From the NCBI GenBank assembly GCA_946479285.1, contig CAMLFH010000008.1:62001-126000 (forward strand): 64,000 bases of DNA, given 5' to 3'. How positions within the stretch are numbered: position 1 is the first letter of the stretch; each line of letters opens with the position of its first letter. Below are positions 9,757 through 17,999 of this stretch, piece by piece. The stretch comes from an uncultured Flavobacteriales bacterium. GTDB taxonomy: Bacteria; Bacteroidota; Bacteroidia; Flavobacteriales; Crocinitomicaceae. Both the position numbers and the translations under genes were made by a program. The notes below the pieces were generated by a model. That model was not told the origin of the DNA and did not search any database. It was given only the letters and a program-made list of their open reading frames with translations.

Positions 9757-10347
9757 TTACCCGTGCATCGTTTCGCCTTTCCCATATTTTTCCATCAGGG
9801 AAGCTTCAAACTCCAGGAATGTTTTCCAGCGTGTATCTACATCAATTCCCTCACCGTATTTGCGGGCGAAATTCAGGAAAACGGTGTAGTGACGTGCTTC
9901 ACTTTCCATTAAACTGCGATAGAACTCGCGCAGATCTTCGTCATTGATCTCTTCGGAAAGAATTTTGAAACGCTCACAGCTGCGGGCTTCGATCATGGCC
10001 GCGAAAAGTAATTGATTCACCAGGTGTGATTTTTTCGGGTTGCCGGAATGTGCATGCTTTAAAAAATCCAATAAATCGTGCACGTAAGGATCTTTCCGTT
10101 CGAAGCCCAATTCGAAGCCGCGTTCCAGGATTTTATCGTGCACCATTCCGAAATGCTCCATTTCTTCCTGGCAAATTTCAATCATGGCTTTTACCATGTC
10201 CGGGTATTGCGGATACTGAACGATAATAGAAATAGCATTGCTTGCAGCTTTTTGCTCACAGAATGCATGATCTGTCAGGATTTCGGCAATGTTTTTCTCT
10301 ACAATATTCACCCAGCGCGGGTCGGTTGGTAATTTTAAACCTAACAT
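9757..10347 (-). CDS. miaE: tRNA-(2-methylthio-N6-isopentenyladenosine) hydroxylase-like diiron protein
   Basis: MiaE-type enzyme hydroxylating the isopentenyl group of the modified base at tRNA position 37. 196 residues from the ATG at 10347, where the conserved N-terminus MLGLKLPTDPRWV begins; an earlier in-frame start at 10389 is less likely because it would run to within about 30 bases of the divergent phosphatase gene. Ferritin-like four-helix diiron ligands are visible, including EEMEHFGMVH and EARSCERF. It converges with the kinase gene with only two bases between the stops. Confidence 0.87.
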   Translation of the reverse strand: MLGLKLPTDPRWVNIVEKNIAEILTDHAFCEQKAASNAISIIVQYPQYPDMVKAMIEICQEEMEHFGMVHDKILERGFELGFERKDPYVHDLLDFLKHAHSGNPKKSHLVNQLLFAAMIEARSCERFKILSEEINDEDLREFYRSLMESEARHYTVFLNFARKYGEGIDVDTRWKTFLEFEASLMEKYGKGETMHG

Positions 10348-10393
10348 AATTGAAATTTTACCGCAAATTTCGCGATTTCTTGAATTCAAATCC

Positions 10394-10401
10394 TAGTTTT
10401 G
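10394..10401 (+). promoter_or_regulatory. -7 promoter element for the alkaline phosphatase gene
   Basis: TAGTTTTG matches TAnnTTTG and lies 18 bases before the ATG at 10420. No clear -33 TTTG at the right distance. Confidence 0.45.
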
Positions 10402-10419
10402 TTGGAATAAGTTTGAATT

Positions 10420-12057
10420 ATGAGATCGGTATTCGTATTGTCATTATTTTGTTTCGGATGGAGTTCGAATCAGGCATTTTCTCAAAAAGATGCACCGAAA
10501 GTGGTCGTAGGAATCGTGGTTGACCAAATGTGCTACGATTATTTGTACCGCTTTTATCCGCAATTCGGGAAAGATGGTTTCAAACGATTAATGGACAAAG
10601 GAACTCATTTCAGAAATGTGACTTACAATTATGTTCCAACATATACCGGCCCCGGACATGCTTCTATTTACACTGGGACTACACCGAGTAATCACGGAAT
10701 TGTAGCCAATGAATGGCATTACCGTCCTTTTAACAGGGAAGTGAATTGCGTGGAAGATACAACCGTTTCTACAGTTGGGTCAACAAGTGATTATGGAAAA
10801 CGATCGCCGTATTTCTTAAGATCAAATACCATTACTGACCAGTTGAAATTAACTTATCCCGGTTCCAAAGTTATCGGGGTTTCCATCAAGGATAGAAGTG
10901 CAATCTTGCCTGCCGGACATTTATCAGACGGATCTTACTGGTACGACTATGCCACCGGAAATTTCATTACTTCGACTTTCTACAAAAAAGTATTGCCGCC
11001 TTGGGTCGCGAAATTCAACGAGAGACAGCTGGTTTCTAAATACATCAGTCAACCGTGGAATTTATTGAAAGATTCTGCCTGCTATACTTACATCAAACAA
11101 GACGATTCTCCGTATGAAGGCTTGGTAGGAGGAAAGGCAAGTCCTGTTTTTCCGTATGATTTTAGCAAAGCAACTCCAACAGATCAATTGAATTTGTTCA
11201 CCATTATGCCGGCGGCAAATACATTCCTGACTGATTTTGCAATTGATGCCATTTCAAAAGAGCAATTGGGAAAACATGCCACGACAGATTTCCTCACTAT
11301 CAGTTATTCCACTCCGGATATTGCAGGGCATACATTCGGGCCGTATTCATTGGAAATGGAAGATATGTATTTCCGTTTGGACCAGGAATTGGCGCGTTTA
11401 TTCCAAACACTTGATCAGGAAATTGGTAAAGGACAATATGTCGTATTCCTGACTGCAGATCATGCCGTGGTTCCGGTTCCCCAATTTTTGAAAGACCACC
11501 AGCTGCCCGGAGGATATTTATTTCTGAAGGATAAGATTGATACTTTGAGAGCAGCCTGCACCAAGGAATTTGGAAAAGACCATTTGAATACGATTGAGAA
11601 CGATAATGTTTATTTAAACGACAATGTCCTTGGTACGGAATTGGAACAGCAGGTCATTGCTTTCTTCAAAGCAGAAATTTCGAAATGGACGGAAGTGAAA
11701 AGAGTATATACAAAAGAAGAACTGCTTTCCAAAACTTCTGAAAACTGGCAGCAAATGGTGGCTTCCGGTTACGATAAAGAACGAAGCGGAGAATTAATTT
11801 TCATTCTTCAACCTGGCTATTTGCCAAAAACAGCAGACACACCCGGATCGCACAAAGGGACCAGTCATGGTTCTGCCTTCAATTACGATACACACGTTCC
11901 GGTTTTGTTTTATGGAAAAGGAATTATGCCGCAAGACGTGTTTACTCCGTATGAGATTGTTGACATCACGGCAACATTGGTGCATATTTTGGATGTTCAG
12001 CGTCCAAATACCGCCGTTGGAAAGCCGATGTTGGAGGCACTTACCAAGAAGAAGTAA
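10420..12057 (+). CDS. pafA: PafA-type alkaline phosphatase (type I phosphodiesterase/phosphatase superfamily)
   Basis: Secreted zinc phosphomonoesterase of 545 residues, with signal peptide MRSVFVLSLFCFGWSSNQAFSQ. It matches the Elizabethkingia PafA family: metal-binding D35 in VVDQM, nucleophile T76 in TYTGPGHAS, N97 in VANEWH, and the K157-D158-R159 pair in IKDRSAILPAGH that replaces the arginine of E. coli PhoA. Further metal ligands appear in STPDIAGH, TADHAVVP and SHKGTSHGS. PafA enzymes release phosphate from diverse monoesters without strong repression by phosphate; this regulation is family knowledge, not visible here. Confidence 0.93.
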   Translation: MRSVFVLSLFCFGWSSNQAFSQKDAPKVVVGIVVDQMCYDYLYRFYPQFGKDGFKRLMDKGTHFRNVTYNYVPTYTGPGHASIYTGTTPSNHGIVANEWHYRPFNREVNCVEDTTVSTVGSTSDYGKRSPYFLRSNTITDQLKLTYPGSKVIGVSIKDRSAILPAGHLSDGSYWYDYATGNFITSTFYKKVLPPWVAKFNERQLVSKYISQPWNLLKDSACYTYIKQDDSPYEGLVGGKASPVFPYDFSKATPTDQLNLFTIMPAANTFLTDFAIDAISKEQLGKHATTDFLTISYSTPDIAGHTFGPYSLEMEDMYFRLDQELARLFQTLDQEIGKGQYVVFLTADHAVVPVPQFLKDHQLPGGYLFLKDKIDTLRAACTKEFGKDHLNTIENDNVYLNDNVLGTELEQQVIAFFKAEISKWTEVKRVYTKEELLSKTSENWQQMVASGYDKERSGELIFILQPGYLPKTADTPGSHKGTSHGSAFNYDTHVPVLFYGKGIMPQDVFTPYEIVDITATLVHILDVQRPNTAVGKPMLEALTKKK

Positions 12058-12064
12058 TTCGAAA

Positions 12065-12508
12065 TCAGAACCAAAAATCAGCGCTTCCTGCTGCAGTGAC
12101 CGTTTCGGGAAAAGTAGTTGTTGTTTTATGATCGATAATCAGAGTAACGGATGTTACCCGTGCAAAATTTAAAACACCACTGACCGATCCTGCAGGAATT
12201 GTTTGTTTGATAGTTGCCCCATTTGATTTTACAACGACCGTTACGCAACCGGTACTTGTGCGGTTGTCAATCTTTAAAGATGCTGTTGTCAGCTGTGTTC
12301 CGGAATAAATAACCTGGGAGTTCAAATTTGCGGGTTTACATTGGGGAATCGCGTTATCAGGTGTAATCACCAGGTCGCCTCCAACGCTTGTCGGGTTGCC
12401 AACGAAAGTCGCTTTCAGGTTGTAAGGAATTGTTGTCTGGTTTGACTGAGCATTCAGTCCTGATGTAAACCAGATAAATAGAATTGCTGCTAGTAGATTT
12501 GATCTCAT
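12065..12508 (-). CDS. Small secreted protein of unknown function
   Basis: 147 residues with a signal peptide (MRSNLLAAILFIWFTSGLNAQ) and a mature part rich in Thr, Val and Ser that looks all-beta. It contains two cysteines (around residues 57 and 88) that could form a disulfide. Family not recognised. It converges with the phosphatase gene (7-base gap) and has its own promoter at 12526-12533. Confidence 0.7.
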   Translation of the reverse strand: MRSNLLAAILFIWFTSGLNAQSNQTTIPYNLKATFVGNPTSVGGDLVITPDNAIPQCKPANLNSQVIYSGTQLTTASLKIDNRTSTGCVTVVVKSNGATIKQTIPAGSVSGVLNFARVTSVTLIIDHKTTTTFPETVTAAGSADFWF

Positions 12509-12525
12509 AATGAATAGTATTTGTA

Positions 12526-12533
12526 CAAATCTA
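12526..12533 (-). promoter_or_regulatory. -7 promoter element for the small secreted protein
   Basis: On the minus strand TAGATTTG, a perfect TAnnTTTG match, ends 17 bases before the ATG at 12508. Confidence 0.5.
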
Positions 12534-12621
12534 CCATTAAATAGGTTAATTCCAAATCTGGCTCATTAGCAGGAATTTAGAAGTGAAAAAAATAAAAAAT
12601 GCAAAAAAAATGAAATTAGAC

Positions 12622-12651
12622 TTGGATTTCTTTTAAAAACCGCTAATTTTG
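12622..12651 (+). promoter_or_regulatory. Promoter upstream of tRNA-Leu and trigger factor
   Basis: TTG at 12622-12624 and TAATTTTG at 12644-12651 with 19 bases between them match the Bacteroidota consensus. It lies about 110 bases before tRNA-Leu, so it would give a 5' leader that must be processed, and could also serve tig. Confidence 0.5.
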
Positions 12652-12760
12652 TCCACCCAAACGCTTGCGCTATAGCTTTAGTCAAGACATAGGGGCGGGA
12701 TTGAGCGAAATTCCGAAAATTGAAATAAGTTTATAAAGCACTCAGGTGTTTCTATAATAT

Positions 12761-12842
12761 GCGGATGTGGTGAAATTGGTAGACACGCTAGACTTAGGAT
12801 CTAGTGCCGAGAGGTGTGCGGGTTCGAGTCCCTCCATCCGCA
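12761..12842 (+). tRNA. tRNA-Leu (anticodon TAG)
   Basis: Full cloverleaf: acceptor arms GCGGATG and CATCCGC pair perfectly, discriminator base A, D-arm with TGGT, anticodon stem CTAGA/TCTAG with loop CTTAGGA giving TAG, a long class II variable arm, and T-loop TTCGAGT. CCA is not encoded. 82 bases. Confidence 0.97.
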
Positions 12843-12848
12843 CTTCAG

Positions 12849-12883
12849 ATGGTCTCGTTGTTTGTCAATGAAGGCCATTTTTT
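12849..12883 (+). terminator. Possible intrinsic terminator after tRNA-Leu
   Basis: ATGGTCT pairs with AGGCCAT (one G-U pair) across a loop of about 16 bases, followed by six T residues. The stem is short, so partial readthrough into tig is possible. Confidence 0.4.
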
Positions 12884-12916
12884 GTTTATACAGGTTAAGA
12901 ATTAAAAGAAAACGGA

Positions 12917-14269
12917 ATGAACGTAACTCGTCAAGAAGTTAATGCAGAAACAGCATTGTTAACAGTGCAGGTTTCACCGGCAGATTACCAAAGCAAAGTA
13001 GCTGCTTCCTTAGAGAAATATCGCAAACAAGCGAAAATCCCGGGGTTCCGTCCCGGAAAAGTTCCAATGGGCTTGATCCAAAAACAATATGGTAAAGGTG
13101 TTTTGGCAGAAGAAATGAACAAATTGGTTTCGGATGCTTTATACGCCTACGTTCAGGAGAATAAATTGGAAATCCTTGGAAACCCTATCCCGAAAGATGG
13201 AACAGAAGTAAAAGGTGATTTCGATAAACCGGGAGATTTTGAATTTGTATACGAGATCGGATATTCTCCGGCAATCGATTTGAAATTGACTAATAAAAGC
13301 AAGTACGATTACGTTCAAGTAAAGATCGATGATAAATTAGTTGATCAGCAGATCAATGATTTACGTCGTCGTTACGGAAAAATGACTTCTACCGATGAGG
13401 TGGGCGAAACGGATATGATTTTGGCTCAATTCGTTGAGTTGAATGAAGACGGATCTATCAAAGAAGGTGGGATCATGCACTCTTCAACCACTTCCATGGA
13501 GTTTATTGAAGATAAGAAAGTGAAGAAAACATTGGTTGGTAAGAAAGTAGGAGATAAGGTAACTGTTTCTGCTACGGCAATTACTCGTGGTGATAGCGAT
13601 AAAGCAGCAATGCTTGGTGTTAAACCGGAAGAATTGGCAAACCATTCAGATTCTTACCAAATGACAATCAACGACATCAAGCGCATGGAGTTGGCTGAAT
13701 TGAACCAGGAGTTATTTGATAAATTGTTCGGTGATGGAGCTGTTTCTTCTGAAAAAGAATTGCGTGAGCGTGTCGGAGCAGATTTGAAAAATATGTTCAC
13801 AAATGATTCGGACCGTTTATTGACTCGTGAAGTTTACCGTGATTTAGTGGAAAACACTCCGGTGAACCTGCCTGATACATTTTTGAAGCGTTGGATCCAG
13901 TTGTCAAACGAGAAGCCGATCACGATCGAGCAAATCGAATCTGATTACGACAGTTATGCGAAAGATTTGAAATGGCAGTTGATCCAGGGACATATCTTCA
14001 AAGCGAACGATATCAAATTGGATAACGCAGAAGTAATCGAATTCACAAAAGGATTGATCGCTAACCAGTTTGCACAATACGGAATTCCTGCACCGGAAGA
14101 TGCGGAACTGACAAAACAAGCTGCTAGTGCTTTGCAAAACCGCGAAGAAGCAAATCGTATTTACGATATGTTGGCTGAAACAAAATTGACACAATATTTC
14201 AAGGATACCGTGAAATTGAACTCGAAAGAAATTTCTTACGACGAGTTCGTTGAAATGGCATCGAAATAA
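12917..14269 (+). CDS. tig: Trigger factor, ribosome-associated chaperone
   Basis: 450 residues, near the usual length. The N-terminal ribosome-binding domain carries the signature GFRPGKVPMGLI around residues 43-54, followed by a diverged FKBP-like middle domain (about 155-240) and the helical substrate-binding arms (about 270-440). It meets nascent chains at the ribosome exit tunnel. Flanked by tRNA-Leu upstream and by a strong terminator downstream, so it is probably monocistronic. Confidence 0.96.
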   Translation: MNVTRQEVNAETALLTVQVSPADYQSKVAASLEKYRKQAKIPGFRPGKVPMGLIQKQYGKGVLAEEMNKLVSDALYAYVQENKLEILGNPIPKDGTEVKGDFDKPGDFEFVYEIGYSPAIDLKLTNKSKYDYVQVKIDDKLVDQQINDLRRRYGKMTSTDEVGETDMILAQFVELNEDGSIKEGGIMHSSTTSMEFIEDKKVKKTLVGKKVGDKVTVSATAITRGDSDKAAMLGVKPEELANHSDSYQMTINDIKRMELAELNQELFDKLFGDGAVSSEKELRERVGADLKNMFTNDSDRLLTREVYRDLVENTPVNLPDTFLKRWIQLSNEKPITIEQIESDYDSYAKDLKWQLIQGHIFKANDIKLDNAEVIEFTKGLIANQFAQYGIPAPEDAELTKQAASALQNREEANRIYDMLAETKLTQYFKDTVKLNSKEISYDEFVEMASK

Positions 14270-14286
14270 GAATCATATTCAATTTA

Positions 14287-14324
14287 AAAGTAGGGGCGGA
14301 AAATTTTCCGCCCCTACTTTTTTT
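14287..14324 (+). terminator. Strong intrinsic terminator after tig
   Basis: A perfect 34-base palindrome (arms AAAGTAGGGGCGGAAAA and complement) runs into an eight-T tract. GC-rich core plus T-run makes this a textbook terminator; the symmetric A-run could let it act from the other strand too. Confidence 0.92.
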
Positions 14325-14340
14325 ATACTAATTTTATTTC

Positions 14341-15897
14341 ATGAACAATACCTTAGCTCCATGGATAATTGCGGTAGTATTAATCGCTTATTTTGCAATT
14401 CTCATCCTGATTTCATTCCTCACGTCCAGAAACGCAGATTCCGATTCATTTTTCACGGGAAATAAACAAAGTCCCTGGTATTTGGTGGCTTTTGGAATGA
14501 TTGGTGCTTCTCTTTCGGGGGTTACATTTATTTCTGTTCCCGGAAAAGTTGCCAGCGAAGGAATGGCCTACTTTCAGATAGTATTGGGCTACGTGATAGG
14601 TTATATCGTTATTGCACAGGTTTTGATGCCATTGTATTATCGGTTAAACGTGACTTCTATTTATCAGTACCTGCAAACCCGTTTTGGAATTGTAAGCTAT
14701 AAAACAGGTGCAAGTTTCTTCATTCTGTCACGTACCCTGGGCTCTGCTACACGTTTGTATCTGGCAACTGAAGTCCTTCATTTGTTCCTGTTCCGGGATT
14801 TAGGTGTGGAATATTGGGTTACAGCACTAACTACAGTTGCATTAATTTGGGTATATACATTTAAAGGAGGGATTAAAACAATTGTATACACAGATACTTT
14901 TCAAACCGTCTTTTTGATCAGCGCAGTAATTATTTGTACTGTTATTATTTCAAATGCTTTGGGAGTGAACTGGAGTGGCTTGTACCACAAGATAACCACA
15001 GCAAAAACGACAGGTAATTATTCCATGTCGCGCATCTTTTTCTTTGATGACCCGAACTCGCCGCTATATTTCTACAAACAGTTTTTTGGCGGAATGTTCC
15101 TGGCAATTGCTATGACCGGTTTGGATCAGGACTTGATGCAAAAGAACTTGACATGCCGGAATATTAAGGAAGCACAGAAGAATATGTATTCTTTTACTAC
15201 TGTTTTGGTAATTACCAACTTTTTGTTCTTGCTTTTGGGCGGCGCGCTTTATGTTTACGCAAACCATTTCCAAATCGATCTTCCGGTAAAAACAGACCAC
15301 ACATTCCCAACTTTGGCGTTAAATAATTTCGGGAAGATTGCCGGGATTTTCTTCCTGCTGGGAATTACAGCTTCTTCCTATGCTTCGGCAGACAGTGCTT
15401 TGGCGGCTCTAACCACCGGATTCTGTATTGACTTTTTACATTTCGACCGCAAAACGGAAGCACAAAAGCAACGCACCAAGTTGTTTGTCCATATCGGTTT
15501 CTCCATCTTATTCCTGTTCATTATCCTTGCAACCAAAAATTATGTGGATGCCCACCCGAAAACAGACCTCATTGGATTGATCTTAACCATAGCCGGATAT
15601 ACTTATGGTCCTTTACTGGGATTGTTTACCTTTGGAATAGTCCTGAAGCGGAAGTTAAACGAATGGCTGGTGCCGGTAATTTGTATTTTGGTGCCGGTAA
15701 TCTGTTTTGTGATCAGCCGAAATTCCCAAGCCTGGACCGGCGGAATCTTGCAGCCTGACGGAAAATACCTGGGCGGTTATATTTTTGGAAACGAACTATT
15801 GATCCTGAACGGACTCTTGACTTTCATCGGTTTGTGGCTGATCTCAAAACCGGGAGGGAAAAGCGTTCAAGAGGTTCAAAATGTTCAAACAGTTTAA
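14341..15897 (+). CDS. Sodium:solute symporter (SSS family)
   Basis: 518-residue inner membrane protein with about 13 hydrophobic helices. The SSS motif region reads MIGASLSGVTFISVPG (residues about 50-66), where sodium-coordinating residues lie in the family. The closest-looking relatives carry sugars or related solutes, but substrate cannot be fixed. The ATG is only 16 bases after the tig terminator, and TAATTTTA at 14329-14336 ends four bases before it, suggesting a promoter with almost no leader. The final residues (SVQEVQNVQTV) are encoded by an intergenic-type GTTCAA repeat, so the C-terminus has been extended by repeat DNA. Confidence 0.9.
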   Translation: MNNTLAPWIIAVVLIAYFAILILISFLTSRNADSDSFFTGNKQSPWYLVAFGMIGASLSGVTFISVPGKVASEGMAYFQIVLGYVIGYIVIAQVLMPLYYRLNVTSIYQYLQTRFGIVSYKTGASFFILSRTLGSATRLYLATEVLHLFLFRDLGVEYWVTALTTVALIWVYTFKGGIKTIVYTDTFQTVFLISAVIICTVIISNALGVNWSGLYHKITTAKTTGNYSMSRIFFFDDPNSPLYFYKQFFGGMFLAIAMTGLDQDLMQKNLTCRNIKEAQKNMYSFTTVLVITNFLFLLLGGALYVYANHFQIDLPVKTDHTFPTLALNNFGKIAGIFFLLGITASSYASADSALAALTTGFCIDFLHFDRKTEAQKQRTKLFVHIGFSILFLFIILATKNYVDAHPKTDLIGLILTIAGYTYGPLLGLFTFGIVLKRKLNEWLVPVICILVPVICFVISRNSQAWTGGILQPDGKYLGGYIFGNELLILNGLLTFIGLWLISKPGGKSVQEVQNVQTV

Positions 15898-15932
15898 TCT
15901 TGAACTCTTTCCAACTCTTTGAACAATTGAAC
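15865..15932. repeat. GTTCAA/TTGAAC repeat tract
   Basis: GTTCAA occurs at 15865, 15874 and 15883 with nine-base spacing inside the end of the symporter gene, and its complement TTGAAC at 15900, 15919 and 15927 just before the next ATG. The two halves could pair as a hairpin spanning the gene junction. The same hexamer tracts recur after two other genes (31011-31114 and 32841-32897). Confidence 0.75.
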
Positions 15933-15933
15933 T

Positions 15934-16620
15934 ATGAATAAAGCATTTCTCTTTGACCTCAACGGCACCATGATCAACGACATGGGCTTTCACCTGCAGG
16001 TTTGGAACCAGATCCTGAACGATGATTTAAAAGCCGGTCTGACATTGGATCAGGTGAAGCAGCAAATGTATGGCAAGAACCACGAACTGCTGGACCGTGT
16101 TTTTGGGAAGGGAATCCTAACTGAAGAAACGATTGCCACCTATTCCCGAAAGAAAGAAGAAATGTACCAGGAGCTTTATCGTCCGCATTTAGAGTTGATT
16201 CCCGGTTTGGGGGAATTACTGCAAAAAGCAGATCAATGTGGTATTTCAATGGCAATTGGTTCAGCCGCTAATCGATCCGCAATTGATTTTGTATTGGATA
16301 ACCTGGAAATTCGTTCGCTGTTCGGAGCAATTGTAGGAGCTGAAGATGTCTTGAAAAGCAAACCAAATCCCGAAGTATTTTTGAAAGGAGCGGAACTTTT
16401 GGGTGTTGAACCGGAATCCTGTGTGGTATTTGAAGACGTGCCGAAAGGAGCAGAAGCCGCTCTGAACGCAGGAATGAAAGCAGTTATTGTCACAACAACA
16501 CATTCCAAAGAAGAATTTGCATCTTTCCCCAACATCCTGTTCTTTATCGACGATTACAACGACCCGCGTTTGAATGAGTTGTTTTTAGATAATTCGGATC
16601 CTGGAATTCGGAATTCGTAA
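15934..16620 (+). CDS. HAD-superfamily phosphatase/beta-phosphoglucomutase-like protein
   Basis: 228-residue cytoplasmic hydrolase of HAD subfamily I with an alpha-helical cap. Motif I reads FDLNGT: the nucleophile D8 is present but the usual second acid (DxD) is N10. Motif II serine is in GSAANRS, and motif IV appears in VVFEDVPKGAEAAL. Natural substrate is unknown; phosphosugars are usual. The C-terminal residues (SDPGIRNS) come from an AATTCG repeat running over the stop codon, so the tail is probably not functional. It lies between a symporter and a sugar nucleotidyltransferase, consistent with a sugar-phosphate role. Confidence 0.85.
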   Translation: MNKAFLFDLNGTMINDMGFHLQVWNQILNDDLKAGLTLDQVKQQMYGKNHELLDRVFGKGILTEETIATYSRKKEEMYQELYRPHLELIPGLGELLQKADQCGISMAIGSAANRSAIDFVLDNLEIRSLFGAIVGAEDVLKSKPNPEVFLKGAELLGVEPESCVVFEDVPKGAEAALNAGMKAVIVTTTHSKEEFASFPNILFFIDDYNDPRLNELFLDNSDPGIRNS

Positions 16621-16625
16621 TTCAA
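16603..16625. repeat. AATTCG short repeat tract
   Basis: GGAATTCGGAATTCG followed by TAATTC covers the 3' end of the HAD gene. Similar tracts occur at 17912-17927 and 22900-22920, marking this as a dispersed low-complexity repeat. Confidence 0.55.
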
Positions 16626-16659
16626 TTTGTGTATCTTTAATTTGATAAAAAGCAATCCC

Positions 16660-17796
16660 ATGAACATCATCCTTCACGATAACGAATTACACCTGCGCTT
16701 TGCACCATTAACGCTTACAAGACCGGTAGGTGATTTAAGAGTGGGGATTCTGACCAATAAGGAAAGATGGGAAAAATGGATTCCGGAAGCTACGATTTCT
16801 TTTCACACGGAAAAGTACCTTTCAAAAAAGTTTCCGCTTGTTTCGGGTGATTCAGATATCGAAGTGAATGCTGCCATTATTCCAACCGAAGCCATTGCTG
16901 CTGCTGTTGTGTTTTTGGAAAACAATCAGGTACTTGTTTCGGAAGGAACCTGGATTGCAAGAAAAGGTGCCGGAAAAGAAAAGATCACATGGAAAGAACA
17001 GCATCCGCTGGAATTAACGCAGCGCTGGGACCTTTTTCAAAAGAATGATGAAATCCTGGTGGCGGATTATTTTCTGCTCACCGGCGGAAGAGAATCACAA
17101 CATATTTCATCTTCAAATACAATTATTGGCGATCCCACATTGATTTTCCTGGAAGCAGGAGCATCCGTTGAAGGGACGTTTTTAAATACCACTTCCGGAC
17201 CGATTTACATTGCTGCAGATGCAGAAGTCATGGAAGGTTCTATGATTCGCGGACCTTTTTCATTGGGTGAACACGCTGTGGTGAAAATGGGATCTAAAAT
17301 ATATGGTGCAACTACTATTGGCCCATATTGTAAAGTTGGGGGTGAGATTTCCAATTGCGTATTCCAGGGGTATTCAAACAAAGGCCACGATGGTTTCTTA
17401 GGAAATTCATTGGTGGGTGAGTGGTGTAATTTTGGAGCCGACAGCAATACTTCCAACCTGAAAAACAATTATTCCATGATCCGCTCCTGGTCGTATGAAA
17501 CAGGTGCAGAAGTGGAAACCGGTTTACAATTTATGGGCGTTTGCATGGGTGATCACAGCAAATGTGCCATCAACACCATGTTCAACACAGCAACCGTAGT
17601 TGGTGTTTCCTGCAATATTTTCGGCGGAGAATTTCCAAAGAAATTTATCCCTTCTTTCTCCTGGGGGGCTGTAAACGGAACAGATTCCTTCCAATTGGAA
17701 AAAGCAAAAGCCGCTGCCAATGCCATGATGAACAGACGTGGTTTGGAACTTTCCGAAGGTGACCACGCTATTTTTGATTACCTGGCTAAGCATTGA
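16660..17796 (+). CDS. GlmU-like bifunctional sugar nucleotidyltransferase/acetyltransferase, Bacteroidota type
   Basis: 378 residues from the ATG at 16660, where the conserved start MNIILHD lies; an in-frame non-ATG start 33 bases earlier is rejected. N-terminal nucleotidyltransferase-like segment with LTRPVGDLRVGI (about residues 20-31); C-terminal left-handed beta-helix of hexapeptide repeats (about 150-340). It resembles the Bacteroidota alternative GlmU family thought to make UDP-N-acetylglucosamine for peptidoglycan and lipid A. The role is from family knowledge; the fold is visible. Confidence 0.85.
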   Translation: MNIILHDNELHLRFAPLTLTRPVGDLRVGILTNKERWEKWIPEATISFHTEKYLSKKFPLVSGDSDIEVNAAIIPTEAIAAAVVFLENNQVLVSEGTWIARKGAGKEKITWKEQHPLELTQRWDLFQKNDEILVADYFLLTGGRESQHISSSNTIIGDPTLIFLEAGASVEGTFLNTTSGPIYIAADAEVMEGSMIRGPFSLGEHAVVKMGSKIYGATTIGPYCKVGGEISNCVFQGYSNKGHDGFLGNSLVGEWCNFGADSNTSNLKNNYSMIRSWSYETGAEVETGLQFMGVCMGDHSKCAINTMFNTATVVGVSCNIFGGEFPKKFIPSFSWGAVNGTDSFQLEKAKAAANAMMNRRGLELSEGDHAIFDYLAKH

Positions 17797-17999
17797 TCTT
17801 CTTCGTAGTTCATGATCGGGAGATCCTGAAACCGGCTAATTTCGAAAATAAGTTTAAGGTACTTTAATCAGCCACAACGACACTTTAATCATCAATTCTT
17901 AATTAGGGATTGGCAATTCGCAATTCCTCCCAACCCTTTCCGAAACATGTCCGTTCACTTCTGGTAGTGAATAATTTTTAATACCTAAATAATTGCACC

